From Bacilli bacterium (GTDB lineage: Bacteria > Bacillota_I > Bacilli_A > RFN20 > CAG-288): a stretch of 11,059 nt of DNA. The notes below the pieces were generated by a model. The model saw nothing but the letters and a program-made list of their open reading frames with translations. It did not search any database and had not been told where the DNA came from. Below are positions 6,964-11,059 of this stretch, piece by piece; position 1 is the first letter of the stretch; each line of letters begins with the position of its first letter. Location: positions 1-11,059 of the forward strand of contig CAAFJQ010000005.1 in NCBI GenBank assembly GCA_900763245.1. Reading direction: 5' to 3'. The position numbers and the translations under genes were made by a program.

Positions 6964-8313
6964 TTAGTTTATAAGTATATCAAACTCCATAAAATCATGG
7001 AAGTGGGAATCGATAGAAATTTCATACCCGTATGTCTCACAGATCTGATGGACGATGGCAAGGCCGAGTCCAGAGCCTTTTCTTTCCTTGTCGCTTCCGC
7101 TCTTTCCCTGATAAAATCGATCAAAGACCTTCTCTCTGTCTTCATCCTGAACTTCGCATCCGCTGTTTTTGATTCGGAAATGATATTTCCTACCTTCTTT
7201 CTTCAAAGAGATATTGATTCTCTTCTCTTTTCCATCGACATATTTCATCGCATTGTCGATGAGAAGGTTGAACATTCTGGTGAGGTTCTTTTTGTCCGCA
7301 CGCTCTAAAACGAGCTTTTCCTCGATATCATATTCATATATGATTTCATTTTCAAAAGCGACCGCATCAAATGAGAGACAAAGGTCAAACAGAAGTTCAG
7401 AGAGATTGACTTTTTCAAACACAGGTTCTTTTGTCTCCAGTTTGCTTAAGTCGATCATATCGATGATCGTCTCATTCATATTCTTGCACTGCTGGTTGAT
7501 GTTCTCGACAAAGGAGAAATCATCAGGATGTTTTTCGGCCAAGACAGAAGCGTTTGCAGAGATGATAGCTAGCGGTGTCTTCAGTTCATGTGAGGCATTG
7601 GCAACGAATACCTTCTCGCGTTCCATGGCATCCAATGTCGGCTTCATCAATAATCCGGAGATGAGATAGATTGGAACAATCAGAGCAATATCGACAGCCA
7701 ATAAGACAAACGTCAAAGTCAAAGTCATCTGTCTTGTGAGATCAATCTTCTCGCTGGCATCGATGCAGGAATAAACAGCAGATCCTGTCTTAAGAGAATA
7801 ATCGTATTCACCCGGTTCAATGGGGAGCTTCATATGTTCGTTGAAGTAGGTTGCAGAATAGATACCGACAAAATAATCGCCTTTTTTGTACTCAGTATAA
7901 CTGCCTTCCTCGACTCTTGTCTGAGAAATGGCATCGTAAACTGTTTGATAATCCTCTTTTTCGCCTTTCAGCCAAATCGGTTTGTCATCAACTGTACGAT
8001 AAACAACAATGCCGGTCATTTCTCCTTTTCCTTGGAAGTCGTTACTGTTATCTGTATCGTCTCTTATTGCGAATTTGCCTTTGTCAGATACAGAGGAGGA
8101 GATGACGGCTTTTGGTTTGACGACTTCGCTGACAGTGCTTCTAAGCGTCTTCAAAGAGGTCGATTCCACATTGTTATACTGAATCTTAGAGACGGTGAGA
8201 ATAACAATTCCGAACAGCAAAAGAATCACAACAAGAACGAATGCTGTGATGGAAAAACGTTCTGATTTGGCCCACTTCTTTTTATTCGCCTTCATCGGAA
8301 GAGTCGCTTTCAT
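6964..8313 (-). CDS. Membrane sensor histidine kinase
   Basis: 449 residues. TM1 is about 20-42, an extracytoplasmic sensor region about 43-195 (PAS-like in size, ligand unknown), and TM2 about 196-221. The H-box SHELKTPLAI puts the phosphorylated histidine at H242. The N-box is LLIDNAMKY (N354), the F-box FDRFYQG (397-403) and the G2 box GSGLGLA (413-419). The G1 box, usually D-x-G-x-G, reads KNSGCEV, with Asn 383 in place of Asp. Only about 20 residues separate TM2 from the H-box, so there is no room for a HAMP domain. The start overlaps the response regulator end by 32 nt; an in-frame ATG at 8295 would cut the overlap to 14 nt, and neither has a strong Shine-Dalgarno. It would autophosphorylate and pass phosphate to the regulator encoded just upstream. 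Confidence 0.95.
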   Translation of the reverse strand: MKATLPMKANKKKWAKSERFSITAFVLVVILLLFGIVILTVSKIQYNNVESTSLKTLRSTVSEVVKPKAVISSSVSDKGKFAIRDDTDNSNDFQGKGEMTGIVVYRTVDDKPIWLKGEKEDYQTVYDAISQTRVEEGSYTEYKKGDYFVGIYSATYFNEHMKLPIEPGEYDYSLKTGSAVYSCIDASEKIDLTRQMTLTLTFVLLAVDIALIVPIYLISGLLMKPTLDAMEREKVFVANASHELKTPLAIISANASVLAEKHPDDFSFVENINQQCKNMNETIIDMIDLSKLETKEPVFEKVNLSELLFDLCLSFDAVAFENEIIYEYDIEEKLVLERADKKNLTRMFNLLIDNAMKYVDGKEKRINISLKKEGRKYHFRIKNSGCEVQDEDREKVFDRFYQGKSGSDKERKGSGLGLAIVHQICETYGYEISIDSHFHDFMEFDILIN

Positions 8314-8980
8314 ACTTCATCAGCTTATATCCGACATTACGGATCGATTTGATCCTGTATTCTGAATGAAGTGCTTTTAATTTCTTTCTTAAGAAAGAGA
8401 TATAGACCTCTGCGGAATTATAGTAAGTATCAGCATCCTTTCCCCATACTCTTTGAAGAATGACGCCTTTTTCCATAATCTTGTCATCATTATCCATCAA
8501 CAGTTCCATGATCTGATATTCTTTCAAAGACAGCGTCATGGTCGTCTCTCCATTGCTGAGTGTATGATTAAGCTTATCAAGTCTTAAGTTTCCGACATCG
8601 ATCTCATCGGGGAGGAACTGGGACTTTCTTCTTGTAAGAACAAAAAGACGGACCAGAAGCTCTTCAAGGACAAATGGTTTTGTCACATAGTCATCAGCAC
8701 CGGCTAAAAGACACTGCACCTTTTCGTCTGTTGAGACATTGGCAGTGAGAACAAGGATCGGTGTATCGATCTTGTTTGCTCTTAAATCCTTGATGATGGA
8801 TAAACCGTCTTTGGAAGGAAGCATCAGATCCAAAACAATGACATCATATAAACCTGTCAATGCTTCATTGTATCCTTCCAAGCCATCGTTCTTTTCGACG
8901 GCATCGATTTTATGCATTCTAAGGTATTCTTTGATTGCATCTGCTAACTGTACTTTATCTTCAACCAATAATGTTTTCAT
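8282..8980 (-). CDS. OmpR/PhoB-family response regulator
   Basis: 232 residues. The receiver domain (1-118) has acidic pocket E7-D8, phospho-acceptor D51 in VIVLDLMLP, switch T79 in LVLTA and K101 in YVTKPF. The C-terminal winged-helix DNA-binding domain (about 128-228) has recognition-helix and wing sequences SAEVYISFLRKKLKAL and IRNVGYKL. It is a transcription factor controlled by phosphorylation from the kinase next to it; the first promoter it controls may be its own. ATG at 8980 has a strong AAGGAAGG 8 nt upstream (8989-8996). It is the first gene of the block leading through the kinase and propeller protein to guaB. The specific system (for example PhoB, WalR or CiaR type) cannot be settled from sequence alone. 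Confidence 0.95.
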   Translation of the reverse strand: MKTLLVEDKVQLADAIKEYLRMHKIDAVEKNDGLEGYNEALTGLYDVIVLDLMLPSKDGLSIIKDLRANKIDTPILVLTANVSTDEKVQCLLAGADDYVTKPFVLEELLVRLFVLTRRKSQFLPDEIDVGNLRLDKLNHTLSNGETTMTLSLKEYQIMELLMDNDDKIMEKGVILQRVWGKDADTYYNSAEVYISFLRKKLKALHSEYRIKSIRNVGYKLMKYESDSSDEGE

Positions 8981-8988
8981 ATCGCTTA

Positions 8989-8996
8989 CCTTCCTT
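8989..8996 (-). promoter_or_regulatory. Ribosome binding site of the response regulator
   Basis: AAGGAAGG on the minus strand, 8 nt before ATG at 8980. It is the only strong Shine-Dalgarno in the four-gene block, consistent with translation of the downstream genes by coupling. Confidence 0.7.
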
Positions 8997-9038
8997 AATA
9001 TTATTTTAAAGTATTAGAAAGTGAATTATTGAAATTCC

Positions 9039-9068
9039 ATTTAATTCTTTAAGCTTCACGACAGTAAA
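9039..9068 (-). promoter_or_regulatory. Weak candidate promoter of the two-component/guaB block
   Basis: On the minus strand, TTTACT (9063-9068), an 18 bp spacer and TTAAAT (9039-9044). Each hexamer matches consensus at 4 of 6 positions. Near-identical decamers GCTTAAGAAA (9073-9082) and GCTTAAAGAA (9045-9054), both read on the minus strand, start 28 bp apart and flank the -35, a possible arrangement for regulator binding. Better -10-like sequences nearer the gene lack a matching -35. Confidence 0.25.
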
Positions 9069-9090
9069 GCGCTTTCTTAAGCACACGTGC
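9066..9090. repeat. Two short palindromes upstream of the response regulator
   Basis: AAAGCGCTTT (9066-9075) is a perfect 10 bp palindrome, and AGCAC-AC-GTGCT (9080-9091) is a 5+5 bp inverted repeat. They lie between the malQ terminator and the response regulator gene. They could be protein-binding sites, but such short palindromes also occur by chance. The rest of the 183 bp gap is AT-rich with no other recognisable feature apart from the terminator. Confidence 0.3.
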
Positions 9091-9117
9091 TAAATAGCTT
9101 TGATTTACTAAAAGCAA

Positions 9118-9151
9118 TTGAAAAAGTGGTGTTTTGCCACCACTTTTTCAA
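9118..9151 (-). terminator. Intrinsic terminator of malQ
   Basis: TTGAAAAAGTGGTG (9118-9131) pairs perfectly with CACCACTTTTTCAA (9138-9151) around a 6 nt loop, a 14 bp stem. It starts 12 nt past the malQ stop. In the malQ transcript the U-run forms the 3' part of the stem and is followed by more A/U-rich sequence. It separates malQ from the response regulator block. Confidence 0.8.
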
Positions 9152-9163
9152 ATATTTCACCAA

Positions 9164-10663
9164 TTATCGATGATATCTGACAATATTGCGATGAATGAAG
9201 TTTCTTAAAGAATCATTGAAATCTGTCTTAGAGCAACGATAGGTCCAATTTTTGTCAGAGAGAGAAGAAGGAAGGTTGAGTCTGGTATCTTTGCCTGTAG
9301 CAAGAAGATCCTGAAGCGGAATGACAGCTCCTTTGCAAGGAGATGCGTAGCAAAGGGTATCGATAGTAAGAACAAGATCACGGATGGTATCTGCACGGAA
9401 ATCGACACCGAATCTTTCGCCCTGGATTCTGACATCATTCTTCAATGTGTTGAGCTTATTATAGTCAAGCTCTTCAAGATATCCGCGGAAAGGCATGTTA
9501 TCATGTGTTCCGGTGTAGCAGAAGTAGTTCTCGCCAGAATTGGAAGGCTTATGCGGATTGTTGTAGTCTCCGTCAAAAGCAAACTGAAGGACTTTCATGC
9601 CAGGATAGGTAGATTCTCTTAATAACTGATAGACACCTTCATCCAAGGTTCCTAAATCCTCTGCGACAATGGGAAGCTCTGTCTTGTCATGGAAGAAGTC
9701 CATGCCAGGTCCTTTGACCCATTTTCCGATTCTTGCATTTGTCATGCCGAAAGGAATCTCATAGAAGCTAGAGAAACCTCTGAAGTGATCGATACGAAGG
9801 ATATCGAAGAGTTCAAGGTTGATCTTGATACGTCTATTGAACCAAGAATAGTTGTCCTTCTTCATATCTTCCCAGTTGTAGATCGGATTTCCCCAAAGTT
9901 GACCGTCAGCGGAGAAATAATCCGGGGGAACACCGGCTACGACAGTCGGATTGTGCTTTTCATCCAACAAGAAGAGGTAAGGATATTTGTAGACTTCAAC
10001 AGAGTCATAGGCAAGATAAAGCGGCATATCGCCCAATAAGGAGATGCCGTTATCATTGGCATACTTCTTCAAAGCTTCATATTCATGAAGGAACTCGAAC
10101 TGTGTCCACTGATAGAAGAGATAGAGATCTTCGTTCTCTTTCTTGATTCTCTCTTCTAATTCAGGGGTATAGTTTCTGTCTTCTTCATTCCAGTCGTACC
10201 ACGCCATAAAGTTATGAAGGCTCTTCATTGTCATGAAGAAGGCAAAATCGTTGTATTTTCCTTCTTTGACAAAGGAGAGGAAGGCTTCATTCTTTTTGTC
10301 AAAACGGGAGAAAGCCTTTTTTAATAACGGAATGCGGTTATAGAAAAGCTTTCCGTAATCGACTTTGTTTTCAAAAGTGAAAAGATCAGCATTCTTTGCT
10401 TCGGCTTCTGTCAATAAGCCCTGTCTGATCAGCTCTCTTAAGTCGATGAAATAATAATTCAATCCAGTCGAGGAAGGAGACTGATAAGGGCTATCGCCAT
10501 AAGAGGTGACATTGAGAGGAAGCATCTGCCAGATTTTGACACCGCATCCTTTCATAAAATCGACAAACTGATATGCTTCTTCGCCTAATGTGCCGATTCC
10601 GTAAGGAGAAGGCAAGGAAGAGATCGGAAGCAAAACACCGGAAGTTCTTTCGTTTAATTTCAT
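9164..10663 (-). CDS. malQ: 4-alpha-glucanotransferase (amylomaltase, GH77)
   Basis: A 499-residue cytosolic enzyme that transfers alpha-1,4-glucan segments between maltodextrins, releasing glucose, in maltose/glycogen breakdown. The N-terminus RTSGVLLPISSLPSPYGIGT and SPYQSPSS (58-65) are GH77 hallmarks. The catalytic nucleophile is D292 in LRIDHFRGF, the acid/base E335 in VAEDLGTLD, and the third carboxylate D388 in YTGTHDNMPFRGY (family form often HDNDTTRG). The length is typical of bacterial amylomaltase. ATG at 10663 has GAAGGT (10672-10677) 8 nt upstream and a good promoter further up. It is flanked by its own promoter and terminator, so it is probably a single-gene unit; no other maltodextrin genes are in view, though the partial gene to its right is on the same strand. 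Confidence 0.97.
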   Translation of the reverse strand: MKLNERTSGVLLPISSLPSPYGIGTLGEEAYQFVDFMKGCGVKIWQMLPLNVTSYGDSPYQSPSSTGLNYYFIDLRELIRQGLLTEAEAKNADLFTFENKVDYGKLFYNRIPLLKKAFSRFDKKNEAFLSFVKEGKYNDFAFFMTMKSLHNFMAWYDWNEEDRNYTPELEERIKKENEDLYLFYQWTQFEFLHEYEALKKYANDNGISLLGDMPLYLAYDSVEVYKYPYLFLLDEKHNPTVVAGVPPDYFSADGQLWGNPIYNWEDMKKDNYSWFNRRIKINLELFDILRIDHFRGFSSFYEIPFGMTNARIGKWVKGPGMDFFHDKTELPIVAEDLGTLDEGVYQLLRESTYPGMKVLQFAFDGDYNNPHKPSNSGENYFCYTGTHDNMPFRGYLEELDYNKLNTLKNDVRIQGERFGVDFRADTIRDLVLTIDTLCYASPCKGAVIPLQDLLATGKDTRLNLPSSLSDKNWTYRCSKTDFNDSLRNFIHRNIVRYHR

Positions 10664-10694
10664 GTTAGTTAACCTTCAGTTTATATACTTTACT

Positions 10695-10722
10695 ATTTTA
10701 TCAGTTCGTGTCCTTTTTTCAA
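10695..10722 (-). promoter_or_regulatory. Promoter of malQ (extended -10)
   Basis: On the minus strand, TTGAAA (10717-10722), a 16 bp spacer and TAAAAT (10695-10700) with TG one base upstream (10702-10703), forming TGATAAAAT. It lies 31 nt upstream of the malQ start. It is the best promoter match in the window. Confidence 0.6.
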
Positions 10723-10780
10723 TGAAAAACAACACATATAAATGTCTTTTTTTCTAGTCGTATAAAGAACTTAGTCCGTA

Positions 10781-11059
10781 TCATTCTTCTTTGATTCGTC
10801 TAAACACTTGATTTTTGATCAATGTTCTTTCGCTGCTCTCTTCGATAGAATAATCTTCTTGAATCAGTGTGAGAAGAAAAGCATCATCGATTTCCTGATA
10901 GAGGAGAGAAAGATAGTATTTTCTGTTTTCATCTTCTAATACAGGAGAAACATGAAGTTCATACTTTATCGGATCAAAAGAGAAAATATCAAAATAGAGT
11001 GTCTTCTTTCTTAAAAAAGAAGAATAAAAGAGAGATCCTTTTTGATTCTCACTGAGAAA
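10781..11059 (-). CDS. Unrecognised protein, C-terminal fragment (5' end beyond window)
   Basis: A clean frame reads from the right edge to TGA at 10781-10783, giving the last 92 residues of a protein that starts outside the window. The sequence is polar and charged with many Phe, Tyr, Glu and Lys (for example KKTLYFDIFSFDPIKYELHV, then LEDENRKYYLSLLYQEIDDAF) and ends in RRIKEE. It looks like a soluble alpha/beta domain with a helical tail and no membrane segment. Codon use matches the neighbouring genes and the frame has no internal stop, which supports coding. I do not recognise the family. It lies upstream of malQ on the same strand, 117 bp away, with no clear terminator between. Confidence 0.7.
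   Translation of the reverse strand, partial: FLSENQKGSLFYSSFLRKKTLYFDIFSFDPIKYELHVSPVLEDENRKYYLSLLYQEIDDAFLLTLIQEDYSIEESSERTLIKNQVFRRIKEE

Noticed and set aside
7834..8265. Plus-strand 143-residue open frame opposite the histidine kinase sensor region
   Set aside because: It lies antisense to the well-supported kinase frame, has no RBS or family resemblance, and is hydrophobic and Cys-rich as expected from reversed coding.

Overview
The window looks like ordinary chromosome from a low-GC Gram-positive bacterium (Bacillota, plausibly near the Erysipelotrichia/Bacilli or gut relatives of the Mollicutes). The evidence is moderately AT-rich DNA, strong AAAGGAG-type ribosome binding sites, Firmicutes-style intrinsic terminators and family resemblances. 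TGA acts as a normal stop (the ends of the propeller gene and of the right-edge gene) and TGG encodes Trp, so the Mycoplasma-type code is not used. The taxonomic guess is inference.

Layout, left to right. (1) 1-1372, minus: the N-terminal 457 residues of a large membrane protein, cut by the left edge. (2) 1373-1467: a divergent intergenic region with a perfect 8+8 bp inverted repeat that could be an operator. (3) 1468-4399, plus: a CPBP/CAAX-type intramembrane protease, a TraX-family membrane protein 5 nt behind it, then a thioredoxin and an MscL mechanosensitive channel, each with its own RBS and a plausible promoter. (4) 4415-4445: a strong bidirectional terminator between converging mscL and guaB. 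(5) 4462-8980, minus: a tight block transcribed in the order response regulator, histidine kinase, cytosolic beta-propeller-like protein, guaB (IMP dehydrogenase), with overlaps or tiny gaps at each junction. (6) 9118-9151: terminator of malQ. (7) 9164-10663, minus: malQ (4-alpha-glucanotransferase) with a good extended -10 promoter at 10695-10722. (8) 10781-11059, minus: the C-terminal 92 residues of an unrecognised protein cut by the right edge.

How the genes fit together. The left plus-strand genes are envelope and redox housekeeping (membrane protease, TraX, thioredoxin, osmotic safety valve). The minus-strand block is the most interesting part: an OmpR/HPK-type two-component pair followed without a break by an uncharacterised propeller protein and then by the committed enzyme of guanine nucleotide synthesis. 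This implies shared transcription of a sensor system, an unknown intracellular beta-propeller protein and guaB. I saw no mobile element, CRISPR array, tRNA, rRNA or clear riboswitch, and no convincing new defence or mobile system.
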